Below are positions 1-7,333 of a DNA stretch of 64,000 bases, piece after piece. The translations under genes and the position numbers were made by a program. The stretch's first letter is position 1. Each line of letters begins with the position of its first letter. A model generated the notes under the pieces. It made no database searches. It had not been told where the DNA came from and saw nothing but the letters and a program-made list of their open reading frames with translations. Source of the stretch: Roseburia sp. (lineage in GTDB: Bacteria; Bacillota; Clostridia; Lachnospirales; Lachnospiraceae); assembly GCA_023664265.1 (NCBI GenBank), contig JAMPFV010000006.1, positions 1 through 64,000 on the forward strand. The letters run 5' to 3'.

Positions 1-54
1 CTGCGACCTCCTGGTCCCAAACCAGGCGCTCTAGCCAAGCTGAGCCACACCCCG
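1..54 (-). tRNA. tRNA-Pro (TGG), 3' part cut by window edge
   Basis: Read on the minus strand the sequence starts CGGGGTGTGGC, followed by a D-arm and an anticodon arm whose loop TTTGGGA carries TGG. The TpsiC arm and acceptor 3' strand lie outside the window. A perfect consensus promoter lies about 50 bp upstream. Confidence 0.93.
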
Positions 55-104
55 GCAATTGTACCTGTCATTTATCCGCATCGCTTCTCACAGCGACGAA
101 TATT

Positions 105-133
105 ATTATACACAAGTCTGCCGTTGATGTCAA
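105..133 (-). promoter_or_regulatory. SigA promoter of tRNA-Pro
   Basis: Minus strand: -35 TTGACA (128-133), 17-bp spacer, -10 TATAAT (105-110). Both hexamers are perfect consensus, as expected for a stable RNA gene. Confidence 0.85.
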
Positions 134-160
134 CACTTTTCTCAACTTTCTGCTGCCGTT

Positions 161-643
161 CTACTCCACATATTGAAGCGTAAAATGCGCCTCCCCGTCC
201 GCGTCCGTCTCCATAATAATATAAGAAGGCTTATGATTCTCCTGTCTGGGGTAGGACAGACTGCCCGGATTAATGGCGATGATATTGCCCGAGACGTCTA
301 TCACCGGTCTGTGCGTATGGCCGTACATCACGATATCCGCCCCCTGCGCGACCGCCTCGCGCTTGAGCATCTCGTTTCCCATTCCGATATAGTAGCGATG
401 ACCGTGTGTTATCATAACACAATATTTTCCGATACGCAGCATTTTTTCCGAGGGCAGCTCGCAGAAAAAGTCGTTGTTTCCCGCGACCATCTCAACCGGA
501 CATTCCACCGCCTCCTGTATCGTGAATTCGCTCCCCTCAATATCCCCGAGATGAATCACCAGATCCAGCTTCCCCAGCTTCGGCAAAATCTTCAGATAAT
601 TCTCGTTTTTCCTGTGTGTATCGCTTATAATCAAAACTCTCAT
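161..643 (-). CDS. YfcE/MJ0936-family metallophosphoesterase
   Basis: A 160-residue calcineurin-like phosphoesterase. The metal-binding signature is complete: D8-x-H10, G33-D34, G55-N-N-D58, H80-G-H82 and G108-H-T-H111, followed by NPGS near residue 126. The length is typical of the short bacterial MJ0936/YsnB group. Characterised members act on phosphodiesters in vitro with no firm physiological substrate. It is the last gene of an operon and starts 13 bp after rdgB. The pairing with rdgB is common in Firmicutes and suggests nucleotide housekeeping, but that is inference. The family call is secure; the substrate is unknown. Confidence 0.9.
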   Translation of the reverse strand: MRVLIISDTHRKNENYLKILPKLGKLDLVIHLGDIEGSEFTIQEAVECPVEMVAGNNDFFCELPSEKMLRIGKYCVMITHGHRYYIGMGNEMLKREAVAQGADIVMYGHTHRPVIDVSGNIIAINPGSLSYPRQENHKPSYIIMETDADGEAHFTLQYVE

Positions 644-656
644 TCTTCATCCCCGT

Positions 657-1265
657 TTATCCGAGCTCCTCCGCCAGGATTTCCTTCATGCGCTCAAGGG
701 CTTTTCCGCGATGGCTTATCCGGTTCTTCTCCTCCGGCGACAGCTCCGCGGAATATCGGCCGTATTCCGGCAGATAGAAAATCGGGTCATAGCCGAAGCC
801 GTTCTCCCCCTTCTCCTCATAGCCGATGATCCCCTCCACGGCCGCCTTGGTGGCAAAGCTTCTCCCGTCCGGCAGCACGGCCGCAATCGCGCACACAAAC
901 CGCGCCGTCCGCTTTTCGTCGGGAACCCCCTCCAGACGCTGTATCAGATTGGCGTTCTTGACGGTATAGGAGGTGTCCTCCCCCATATACCGCGCGGAAT
1001 AAATACCCGGCTCCCCGTTCAGCCAATCAATCTCAAGCCCCGAATCGTCCGCCAGCACAATCGCCTGCTCCCCGCGTTCCTTCAGCGCCGCCGCAATCGC
1101 GCCCGCCTTTATCCGCGCATTCTCCTCAAAGCTCCCGCCGTCCTCCACGATTTCGATATCCACGCCCGCTTCCTTCATGGACTGTATCTCCATCCCAAGC
1201 CCATCCAATATCATAAGGATTTCCTTCATTTTACCCGCGTTTCCCGTCGCAAAGACTATTTTCAT
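657..1265 (-). CDS. rdgB: RdgB/HAM1 dITP/XTP pyrophosphatase
   Basis: A 202-residue non-canonical purine NTP pyrophosphatase, which hydrolyses dITP, dXTP and ITP to monophosphates and so keeps deaminated purines out of DNA. Family signatures are present: T7-G-N-A-G-K12 (substrate phosphate binding), ADDSGLEI near residue 72 (metal and catalysis), FGYDPIF near 157 and SHRGKAL near 183 (base recognition). The start codon overlaps the stop of the upstream amidase-like gene as ATGA (1262-1265), implying translational coupling. The protein is full length and cytosolic. Confidence 0.95.
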   Translation of the reverse strand: MKIVFATGNAGKMKEILMILDGLGMEIQSMKEAGVDIEIVEDGGSFEENARIKAGAIAAALKERGEQAIVLADDSGLEIDWLNGEPGIYSARYMGEDTSYTVKNANLIQRLEGVPDEKRTARFVCAIAAVLPDGRSFATKAAVEGIIGYEEKGENGFGYDPIFYLPEYGRYSAELSPEEKNRISHRGKALERMKEILAEELG

Positions 1266-2416
1266 CCGTTCATTCCTCCCGAATCTTCCGCCGGATACAT
1301 GCCGACCGCATCCGTGATCGTCCGCTTCAACGCCGCCAGAATGCTCTCGTTGAGCTTGTAGAGCAGCTCCACCCGCTCCAGCTCCGACTGTGGCACCGAC
1401 AGCTCAATCAACGCCGCCGGAATGACCGCCTCGGACACCAGCACATCCTCCGCGCCACACTCCCGGAAGCCCGCCGGCTCCGCGCCCGTCACGTCCGCGA
1501 AAGCCTCCTCCAGCAGAATCGCCAGCTGCGCGCTGTTAAAGTCCGGTATAAAGTACGCCGGATTGCACACGGTCACCACATCGGTCTTCGTGCCCTGCGC
1601 GCTCGCCTTCACCTCTATGCCCAACAGCATATCCGCCCTGACGGCGTTTGCAAACGCCACAATCTCCTGCCCGGTGTAGCTCTCCTGCATATTGTAGGAC
1701 AGAAACAGCCGCACGCCGTTGTCCGCGGCAAATTTTGACAGGCTCTGCTGCCACTCCGGTATCGCAAGCCGGTTCCGGTCCTCATACGGCATATAGACAA
1801 CGACGATTTTGTCCGCCGTCTCGCGAAGCGCCTCAAAGCTCACGGCAATCCCGTTCTCCTGTGTGTGCAGTTCCCAATTATATGTGTCGTTGCAAAAAAT
1901 CTCCACGACGACATCCTGATTCTGGCGGTATACGCCCACCGCGTCCATAATGCCGGAATCCATTATCAGCCGCACACCGTCCTGCACCGCCTCCGAAGCG
2001 CCGGAGAGCGTCACGACAAGCTTGTTTCCGGTGAACTCCTCCCGCACGCTCACATGTTCCGCCGGTATCGGCGCATCCGGCAGGAGAACCAACTGCGCAC
2101 CGGGCACATCCGAGAACTCCGCACGCACGTTAATCTTAGGATAGGAAAGATTTTCCTCGACGCGGTTGACGCTCTCCATCAAAAGACTGAAGCGGCTGTT
2201 CGCGTCCAGAAAGCTCTCATTGAGCTTAAAGCCGACCATCAGAAGGACAGAAAGGGCACAGAGCACGACTGCCGCCGCTCTCGCCTGCGCATGGAACCTG
2301 TCCCTTTTCAGAGAGAGGATGAGCGCTTTCTCCTCCTGCGTAAGCGCTATGCCGGCCTTCATCATGTCCATAATATCATTGTATTCCCTGCCGTTCTTTA
2401 TTTTGCCGTCCTTCAT
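1262..2416 (-). CDS. Membrane-anchored degenerate amidase_3-like protein
   Basis: 384 residues: cytosolic N-terminal segment, one membrane helix at about 45-65, and an extracytoplasmic region. Residues about 205-375 follow the order of zinc-dependent N-acetylmuramoyl-L-alanine amidases (amidase_3): a beta strand at IVVVYMPYED, an AFANAVRAD helix, and a terminal PAALIEL strand. The expected zinc ligands are missing. The usual DAGHGG position reads VYMPYED and the usual SIHAN position reads GIEVKAS. Only the terminal Glu seems kept. It is therefore probably a pseudoenzyme that binds peptidoglycan or regulates a hydrolase. Both ends overlap neighbours by ATGA (with the RNA methyltransferase and rdgB). 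The amidase assignment comes from motif order and is moderate. Confidence 0.6.
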   Translation of the reverse strand: MKDGKIKNGREYNDIMDMMKAGIALTQEEKALILSLKRDRFHAQARAAAVVLCALSVLLMVGFKLNESFLDANSRFSLLMESVNRVEENLSYPKINVRAEFSDVPGAQLVLLPDAPIPAEHVSVREEFTGNKLVVTLSGASEAVQDGVRLIMDSGIMDAVGVYRQNQDVVVEIFCNDTYNWELHTQENGIAVSFEALRETADKIVVVYMPYEDRNRLAIPEWQQSLSKFAADNGVRLFLSYNMQESYTGQEIVAFANAVRADMLLGIEVKASAQGTKTDVVTVCNPAYFIPDFNSAQLAILLEEAFADVTGAEPAGFRECGAEDVLVSEAVIPAALIELSVPQSELERVELLYKLNESILAALKRTITDAVGMYPAEDSGGMNG

Positions 2417-3576
2417 TCCGCCTCTCCGTTTCGAGTCCTTCGGGGCGGCTTGGGCCCCGTGAACTGATAATAATAGGTTTTCATCATACCGTTATAGATC
2501 TTGCGATTCCTGTCCGCCCGTCTGCCGATATCCTTCTCGACACCCTCATAGGAGGAAATGACATACAGAGACCAGGTATCCAGCAGCCGGAACCGCTCCC
2601 CGAGCATGCGGTACAGGGGCGGTATGTTCTCCTTCTCCTCAAGCCGCTCGCCATACGGAGGGTTGGTCACCAGAAATCCGTACTGCCCGTCATGCGACAG
2701 CCTGTCCACGCCCCTTGTCTCAAACGTCACCAGCTTCTCCACGCCCGCAACCCGGGCATTCTGCTTTGCAATCCTTATCATCTCAGGGTCAATGTCAAAG
2801 CCCTGCAGCTGCACCTGCACGGAAGCGTCCAAAAGCTCCTTCGCCTCCCCATAGCAGTCCTCCCACACGCGTTTCGCAATCAGGTGCTCCCATGAGCAGG
2901 CCGTGAAGCCGCGATTCAGCCCCGGCGCGATATTCGCGGCCATCAGCGCGGCCTCTATCAGAATCGTGCCGCTCCCGCAGAACGGATCCACCAGAATGCG
3001 GTCAGCCCGCCACGGCGTCAGCATAATCATCGCCGCCGCAAGGTTTTCCGCGATGGGCGCCCTCGCCGTCAGCCTGCGGTAGCCTCTTTTGTGAAGCGAA
3101 TCCCCGCTCGTATCTAATCCTACGGTAACCATATCCTTCATCAAAAATACCCGAATCGGGAAGCTTTGTCCCTCCTCTTGGAACCAACTGACATGATATA
3201 CCTGCTTGAGCCGCTCCACCATCGCCTTTTTCATAACGGACTGAATGTCCGACGGGGAAAACAGCTTGCTCTTTACGCTCGCGGCCTTGGTCACCCAGAA
3301 GCGCCCGTCCGCCGGTATATACTCCTCCCACGGCAGCGCCTTCGTCCCCTCGAACAGCTCGTCAAAGGTCTCCGCGCGAAAGCTTCCTATCTTAATCAAA
3401 ATGCGCTCCGCGGTCCGCAGCCCGATATTGGCGCGGCACACGGCCTCATCATCCCCGATAAAGACGACCCGCCCGTCCTCCACCTGTGCTATGTCATAGC
3501 CCAGATCGATAATCTCTTTTTTTAATACCGCCTCCAGACCGAAATGGCAGGGGGCTATCAACTCAAATTTTCTCAT
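2413..3576 (-). CDS. THUMP-domain class I SAM-dependent RNA methyltransferase (YpsC/RlmL type)
   Basis: 387 residues. The N-terminal ferredoxin-like/THUMP region (about 1-155) binds RNA. The C-terminal Rossmann methyltransferase carries the SAM-binding DPFCGSGT at 197-204 and the amino-methylation motif NPPYGE near 305. This matches the group that makes N2-methylguanosine in 23S rRNA (RlmL N-terminal half, B. subtilis YpsC), so a 23S rRNA m2G role is likely though the exact position is inferred. It is first in a four-gene operon and overlaps the next gene by ATGA. The start fits the family's usual MxKYELIAxCxFGLE beginning. No ribosome binding site is evident because the -10 box lies only 7 bp upstream. 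Confidence 0.88.
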   Translation of the reverse strand: MRKFELIAPCHFGLEAVLKKEIIDLGYDIAQVEDGRVVFIGDDEAVCRANIGLRTAERILIKIGSFRAETFDELFEGTKALPWEEYIPADGRFWVTKAASVKSKLFSPSDIQSVMKKAMVERLKQVYHVSWFQEEGQSFPIRVFLMKDMVTVGLDTSGDSLHKRGYRRLTARAPIAENLAAAMIMLTPWRADRILVDPFCGSGTILIEAALMAANIAPGLNRGFTACSWEHLIAKRVWEDCYGEAKELLDASVQVQLQGFDIDPEMIRIAKQNARVAGVEKLVTFETRGVDRLSHDGQYGFLVTNPPYGERLEEKENIPPLYRMLGERFRLLDTWSLYVISSYEGVEKDIGRRADRNRKIYNGMMKTYYYQFTGPKPPRRTRNGEAE

Positions 3577-3582
3577 AGGTCT

Positions 3583-3612
3583 ATATTACCTTGACTGACA
3601 AATGCCTGTCAA
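3583..3612 (-). promoter_or_regulatory. SigA promoter placing the start site at the ATG of the methyltransferase gene
   Basis: Minus strand: -35 TTGACA (3607-3612), 18-bp spacer, -10 TAATAT (3583-3588). Counting 7 nt downstream puts the transcript start on the A of the start codon at 3576, which predicts a leaderless mRNA. Confidence 0.6.
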
Positions 3613-3632
3613 TCGGATTTCCCTCCGTCTCC

Positions 3633-3660
3633 AAAAAAAATTGAGTGCGTCGCACTCAAT
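3633..3660 (-). terminator. Rho-independent terminator of the 3693-4088 gene
   Basis: A perfect inverted repeat (ATTGAGTGCG / CGCACTCAAT, 3640-3660) is followed on the minus strand by a run of eight T (3633-3640). A third partial copy of the arm follows at about 3668-3678. Confidence 0.85.
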
Positions 3661-3692
3661 CTGCTTTGCACTCAATTTGATGCCTATAACGC

Positions 3693-4088
3693 CTATGCAA
3701 ACGGTGTGAATCCCACGCCGTTCAGCATGTCCCTGAGCTGATTCCGATAGCCCATCGCACCGATGGTGTCGTTAAGATAATCGGTATAAGCCTGCTGTCC
3801 GCGGGCAGCCCCGCCGTCGCTCATCAGCTCCTCCTGCACGCCCAAAATCTCGGCAAAATCGCCGGTCGCCGTGCTCTTAACGCTGTCAAGCGCGCCGAAA
3901 TCCTTTACATACAAGTCCTTCTCCGGCTCCTCGGACGCGATCACCAGCGGCTTTCCCGCCTGCGCCGCGTTATCGCCGATTTTCCGAATGCGGCTCATGC
4001 TGTACGGGTTCCCCTGAATCGAGGAGACTCTGTAATTGTTCCCCAAGCCGTATATTCCCATGCTTCCCGATATTGCTGATACTCTCAT
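3693..4088 (-). CDS. Orphan protein, 131 residues
   Basis: I do not recognise a characterised family. The protein has no membrane segment or signal peptide. The N-terminus (MRVSAISGSMGIYGLG) is glycine/serine rich and reminiscent of the start of the FlxA-like protein at 36128-36979. The middle is charged and the C-terminus (LRDMLNGVGFTPFA) is hydrophobic. It has a good AGGAGG ribosome binding site 5 bp before the ATG, its own near-consensus promoter and a strong terminator, so it is a genuine monocistronic gene. A role linked to motility or the cell surface is possible but only a guess. Confidence 0.75.
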   Translation of the reverse strand: MRVSAISGSMGIYGLGNNYRVSSIQGNPYSMSRIRKIGDNAAQAGKPLVIASEEPEKDLYVKDFGALDSVKSTATGDFAEILGVQEELMSDGGAARGQQAYTDYLNDTIGAMGYRNQLRDMLNGVGFTPFA

Positions 4089-4123
4089 GGAATACCTCCT
4101 TTATGACCATAACCTCTATCCTC

Positions 4124-4152
4124 AGTATAGAGCCATCAGCCGGATTTTTCAA
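4124..4152 (-). promoter_or_regulatory. SigA promoter of the 131-residue orphan
   Basis: Minus strand: -35 TTGAAA (4147-4152), 17-bp spacer, -10 TATACT (4124-4129). The -35 box overlaps the last codon of the upstream DUF1836 gene. Confidence 0.7.
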
Positions 4153-4772
4153 GAGTTTCCCGAAAATTTCTTTTCCTTCTCCGGCGTTTTGATGCCGTCA
4201 ATCAGCTTCTCAATCAACATCTTCTTCATGTAGACGTCAAAACTCAGAATGCAGATGAACGAAAACGTCTTCAGAAACTCCCTGCTCTCCTCCGGCGCCT
4301 CCTCGAAAGTGCCCATCGCGCAGTCATACTGCTTCATCACGTCCTGCTTGAGCTGCTCCACCTGCTGCTCCTCCATCCTGAACACCTCCTCATAGACGGA
4401 CTCAATGTTAAAGCCCTCCTCCTTGTTGAAAAAGCGCTCCGTGACGGGCCCCAGCAGGGTTTGAATGTCGCCGATGGACAAAATGCCCTTATAATAATAG
4501 ATAAATATGAGCACCAGCACATGCTCTCTGGAATATTTCTTCTTGACCGGAGGCGGCAACAGATTGTTCTTCGCGTAGTTGTTGATCATCGTCTTCGTCA
4601 TTACCTTGTCCGCGTCCGGATAACGCGCCGTCCTGCGCAGCTTCCTGTCCATAAAGGTCGTAACCTGATCCATATACAAATCTATATTCGGAACATCGGC
4701 CGCCTTGACATGCTCAATCCTGTCAAAGCTCTCCATTATACTCTTCAATAAGTCATTCGTATCAATATGCAT
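4149..4772 (-). CDS. DUF1836-domain putative transcriptional regulator
   Basis: A DUF1836 protein of about 207 residues from the start chosen. The family signature is visible: a MerR-like winged-helix region around MTKTMINNYAKNNLLPPP followed by YSREHVLVLIFIYYYKGILSIGDIQ. The family is widespread in Firmicutes and presumed to bind DNA, with no well-defined targets. Starts at 4820, 4784 and 4772 are possible. The predicted transcript begins at about 4820, so the first would be leaderless; I prefer 4772 but all have weak ribosome binding sites. It is divergent from yerC. A perfect palindrome between its own -35 and -10 suggests autoregulation. Confidence 0.8.
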   Translation of the reverse strand: MHIDTNDLLKSIMESFDRIEHVKAADVPNIDLYMDQVTTFMDRKLRRTARYPDADKVMTKTMINNYAKNNLLPPPVKKKYSREHVLVLIFIYYYKGILSIGDIQTLLGPVTERFFNKEEGFNIESVYEEVFRMEEQQVEQLKQDVMKQYDCAMGTFEEAPEESREFLKTFSFICILSFDVYMKKMLIEKLIDGIKTPEKEKKFSGNS

Positions 4773-4827
4773 CTTCTGTCCCATGCCTTTCTGTTGTCTG
4801 TGCCTCACGCTCCGCACCATTGATTAC

Positions 4828-4856
4828 ATTATATAGTATTCAATACTACATATCAA
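4828..4856 (-). promoter_or_regulatory. Promoter of DUF1836 gene with palindromic operator in the spacer
   Basis: Minus strand: -35 TTGATA (4851-4856), 17-bp spacer, -10 TATAAT (4828-4833). The spacer holds the perfect palindrome TAGTATT-C-AATACTA (4834-4848), a classic repressor position that would block RNA polymerase. Confidence 0.7.
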
Positions 4857-4888
4857 GCATTTTGATTCCATTTTCGCCATTTTTTCAT

Positions 4889-4917
4889 TTTACTTCTCTT
4901 TGCCGATATGCTACAAT
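4889..4917 (+). promoter_or_regulatory. Promoter of yerC
   Basis: -35 TTTACT (4889-4894), 17-bp spacer, -10 TACAAT (4912-4917). The arrangement TTTACTT...TATGCTA is shared with the cold-shock gene promoter at 6097-6125. Confidence 0.6.
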
Positions 4918-4941
4918 ATTGAAAACAGTATGGAGGCCACT

Positions 4942-5250
4942 ATGAACAAGAAGATGAAAACCGATGCCGTCGATAAGCTTATCGACGCAATCCTTTGTAT
5001 CCGGACAAAGGAGGAGGGCTATAACTTTTTCGAGGATTTGTGCACGGTCAACGAGCTGCTGTCCTTATCGCAGCGCTTCGAGGTCGCGTCCATGCTCCAC
5101 GAACACAAAACCTACACGGAAATCGCGGAAAGGACCGGCGCCTCAACCGCCACCATCAGCCGCGTGAACCGCTCACTCAACTATGGCAGCGACGGCTACG
5201 AGCTGATATTCGAGCGGCTGGCGCAGAAATCCTCCACGGATACCCCGTAG
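4942..5250 (+). CDS. yerC: YerC/YecD-family TrpR-like DNA-binding protein
   Basis: 102 residues, close to the family norm of about 100. It has the Trp-repressor-like helical fold: LCTVNELLSLSQRFEVASML followed by the helix-turn-helix YTEIAERTGASTATISRVNRSL. B. subtilis YerC and relatives are single-domain regulators of unknown ligand; a link to tryptophan is not established. The start at 4942 was chosen because GGAGG lies 5 bp upstream; longer in-frame starts lack a ribosome binding site. It is divergent from the DUF1836 gene and tail-to-tail with the LytM-like gene, 17 bp apart. Confidence 0.9.
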   Translation: MNKKMKTDAVDKLIDAILCIRTKEEGYNFFEDLCTVNELLSLSQRFEVASMLHEHKTYTEIAERTGASTATISRVNRSLNYGSDGYELIFERLAQKSSTDTP

Positions 5251-5267
5251 ACCGGGCAGGCCGCAGC

Positions 5268-5990
5268 CTACCCGTAAATCTCCATCAGCTCCAGCGGCTG
5301 AACATACGCATCATTCAGGATAATCTGATAACCGAGCTCTTCCTTCCCCGTCTCAATCTCAAACAGCTCCGTCTCCCTGCTCACCTCATCCCCCTCGCTC
5401 ACCTTTGGCGCGGAAGCGTTGCGATAAACGGAAACATACCCGTTGGCATGGTCAACCATGATAATATATCCCGACTCCGCGTCCCCCTCAACGGAAGTCA
5501 CGGTTCCCTTGGCTGTTGCCAGCACACTCGTCCCCTGCGACGCATTGAAGACGACCATCGGATGTCCCTCCGAGGCGCGCTCCTCATAGGAGGCCATTCC
5601 CTTCAGCGGAAAGCCCGTCGGCGTGTATTCCCGCGCAAGCTCCGCCTCCCGCGCCTCCTCCTGAAGCACCTTGTCGTTTACCGTATCGCTGAGGATCGTC
5701 ACCTTCCCCTGAAGCTCCTCATTCTCCGTCAGCAGCGCCGTATTTTCCGAGGTAAGGGTATCTATCTGCGTCTCCAGCGCCGCCATCGTCCGGTTCGCGC
5801 TGTTTACTCTGCCTGTAAGAATGGAACAGTACCCCAAGGCTCCCGCCACCAAAAGCGCAATCGCCACGAAGAAAGCCGCCACATAGCCGGCCTTCATGGA
5901 GAAGCGCTTTACATCGGCAGTTCCCACATCCGGGACAAAAAGGATACTGTACCGCACCTTATTCTTTTTTCTCTTTCTTCCGGTTGCCAA
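5268..5990 (-). CDS. Membrane-anchored degenerate LytM (peptidase M23-like) protein, TTG start
   Basis: 240 residues: basic N-terminus (RKRKKNK), a membrane helix at about 35-55, a coiled coil rich in T/E/L (about 60-110), and a C-terminal M23-like beta domain. The domain order is clear (GTSVLATAKGTVTSV, GYIIMVDHANGYVSVY, VSEGDEV) but the zinc ligands are not. The canonical GxDxxA is VVFNA, the YxH motif is YRN, and the final HxHFE is YQIIL. It is probably catalytically dead and may act as a hydrolase activator like EnvC or a scaffold like SpoIIQ; that is inference. The TTG at 5990 has GGGAGG 9 bp upstream, whereas upstream ATGs have none. Confidence 0.78.
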   Translation of the reverse strand: MATGRKRKKNKVRYSILFVPDVGTADVKRFSMKAGYVAAFFVAIALLVAGALGYCSILTGRVNSANRTMAALETQIDTLTSENTALLTENEELQGKVTILSDTVNDKVLQEEAREAELAREYTPTGFPLKGMASYEERASEGHPMVVFNASQGTSVLATAKGTVTSVEGDAESGYIIMVDHANGYVSVYRNASAPKVSEGDEVSRETELFEIETGKEELGYQIILNDAYVQPLELMEIYG

Positions 5991-6096
5991 GAACGCACAC
6001 CTCCCTTTATCACCCATATTACCACAGGTTGCAATACTTTTGCAATAATTCTGTAAAATTTTCAAAAAAATAGTGCAAAAAAGAACGATTCACGGC

Positions 6097-6125
6097 TTTA
6101 CTTTTTCTGCCCGGTATGCTATCCT
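6097..6125 (+). promoter_or_regulatory. Promoter of the cold-shock gene
   Basis: -35 TTTACT (6097-6102), 17 bp, -10 TATCCT (6120-6125). The leader contains a small hairpin, TGTTGT/ACAACA (6131-6148). Confidence 0.5.
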
Positions 6126-6175
6126 ATATATGTTGTGCTCATACAACACCAATATATTTCTCGGAGGTATTTGAC

Positions 6176-6376
6176 ATGAACAAAGGTACAGTTAAGTGGT
6201 TTAACAACCAAAAGGGTTACGGCTTTATCTCTGACGAATCGGGCAATGATGTATTCGTACATTATTCCGGACTTCTGATGGACGGTTTTAAGTCCTTGGA
6301 CGAGGGTGCCAGCGTTGAATTTGAAATTGTCAACGGTGAGAAGGGCCCCCAGGCAGTCAACGTAACCAAGTTATAA
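6176..6376 (+). CDS. CspA-family cold-shock protein
   Basis: 66 residues, a single OB-fold RNA/DNA chaperone. Both nucleic-acid-binding motifs are present: RNP1 GYGFIS (residues 15-20) and RNP2-like DVFVHYS (residues 25-31). These proteins melt mRNA secondary structure and are often translated at high level. GGAGG lies 8 bp before the ATG, and longer in-frame starts have no such signal. It is monocistronic, divergent from the LytM-like gene, and ends before the shared hairpin at 6494-6530. Confidence 0.96.
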   Translation: MNKGTVKWFNNQKGYGFISDESGNDVFVHYSGLLMDGFKSLDEGASVEFEIVNGEKGPQAVNVTKL

Positions 6377-6493
6377 GCATTCTTATAGATTCATTTAATC
6401 CGGTTTTCAAGTGCCTTTTCTGATAGATAAGGGAAAACAGCTGTTGCATTACACGATTAAGATGTCCTATGAGGAAAAAGCTTTACTTTTAAG

Positions 6494-6530
6494 AAAGACT
6501 TCCGGCCGTCAGGTACGGAAGTCTTTTTTT
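6494..6530 (+). terminator. Terminator of the cold-shock gene, overlapping the 3' end of hisA
   Basis: An 11-bp stem (AAAGACTTCCG / CGGAAGTCTTT) with an 11-nt loop is followed by a run of T on the plus strand. The last codons of the convergent hisA gene (stop at 6509) lie inside the hairpin, so it may work in both directions. Confidence 0.85.
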
Positions 6531-7333
6531 GTTCTATCGGCGCTTGCGCTTTCTATCCGGCTCAACACCTCGGTGAAGGCCAGCGGTCCTCCGAAAATAT
6601 CGAGCGCGCTCCCGATGGTGACATGGATCCTGCCCCCGCCAAGACGCTTCAACAGGTCGATATCCTCATAGCTGTGCACGCCGCCCGCGTAGGTGACGGC
6701 AAAGCCTTCCCTGCCCGCGCACCACGTGCCAAGCCGCTCCACAAGCGGCTGTTCGATTCCCTGACGCTTCCCCTCCACGTCCACGGCGTGAATCAGGAAC
6801 TCATCACAATACTCCGCCAGCATATCCAGCGTGCGCGCATTGACCACCTCGTCCGCAAAGCGCTGCCAGCGGTCGGTGACGATATGATACTCCCCGTCCC
6901 GCCTGCGGCAGCTCAGATCCAGCACCAGCCGCTCCCTGCCGGCCGCCCTGCATATGCGCTCCAGATTCGTCCGGTCGATGCGCCCCTCCCGAAACACATA
7001 GGAGGTCACAATCACATGCGACGCGCCTGCGTCAAGATAAAACGCTACGTTGTCCGCATTGATCCCCCCGCCGACCTGAAGCCCGCCGGGGTAGGCTCTA
7101 AGCGCGCTCACCGCCTGCGCCCTTGTCGCTTCATAGTATTCGCTCGAGGCGGGATTGAGGAGGATGATGTGCCCGCCCTTTATGCCGTGCTCCTTGTAGA
7201 GCGCAGCATAGTAATCCGCGCCTTTGGCGGCGACGAAGTTCTCCCGCGCCTGATTGTCCTTATCAGTCAACGAGCTACCCACAATCTGCTTGACCTGCCC
7301 GTTGTGAATATCTATACATGGCCGAAATTCCAT
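6509..7333 (-). CDS. hisA: HisA, eukaryotic-type ProFAR isomerase
   Basis: 274 residues, longer than ordinary bacterial HisA (about 245). The sequence follows the eukaryotic HIS6 pattern: it begins EFRPCIDIHNGQVKQIVGSSL instead of the bacterial IPAIDLKDGKCV. The first catalytic Asp is D8 (PCIDIH) and the second lies in LVLDLSCRR. GGG-containing phosphate loops are at LQVGGGI and VTYAGGV. It isomerises ProFAR to PRFAR in histidine synthesis. The ATG abuts the dapB stop (TAGATG) and its ribosome binding site GGAGG lies within dapB, so the two are coupled. No other his gene is nearby. Confidence 0.9.
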   Translation of the reverse strand: MEFRPCIDIHNGQVKQIVGSSLTDKDNQARENFVAAKGADYYAALYKEHGIKGGHIILLNPASSEYYEATRAQAVSALRAYPGGLQVGGGINADNVAFYLDAGASHVIVTSYVFREGRIDRTNLERICRAAGRERLVLDLSCRRRDGEYHIVTDRWQRFADEVVNARTLDMLAEYCDEFLIHAVDVEGKRQGIEQPLVERLGTWCAGREGFAVTYAGGVHSYEDIDLLKRLGGGRIHVTIGSALDIFGGPLAFTEVLSRIESASADRTKKDFRT

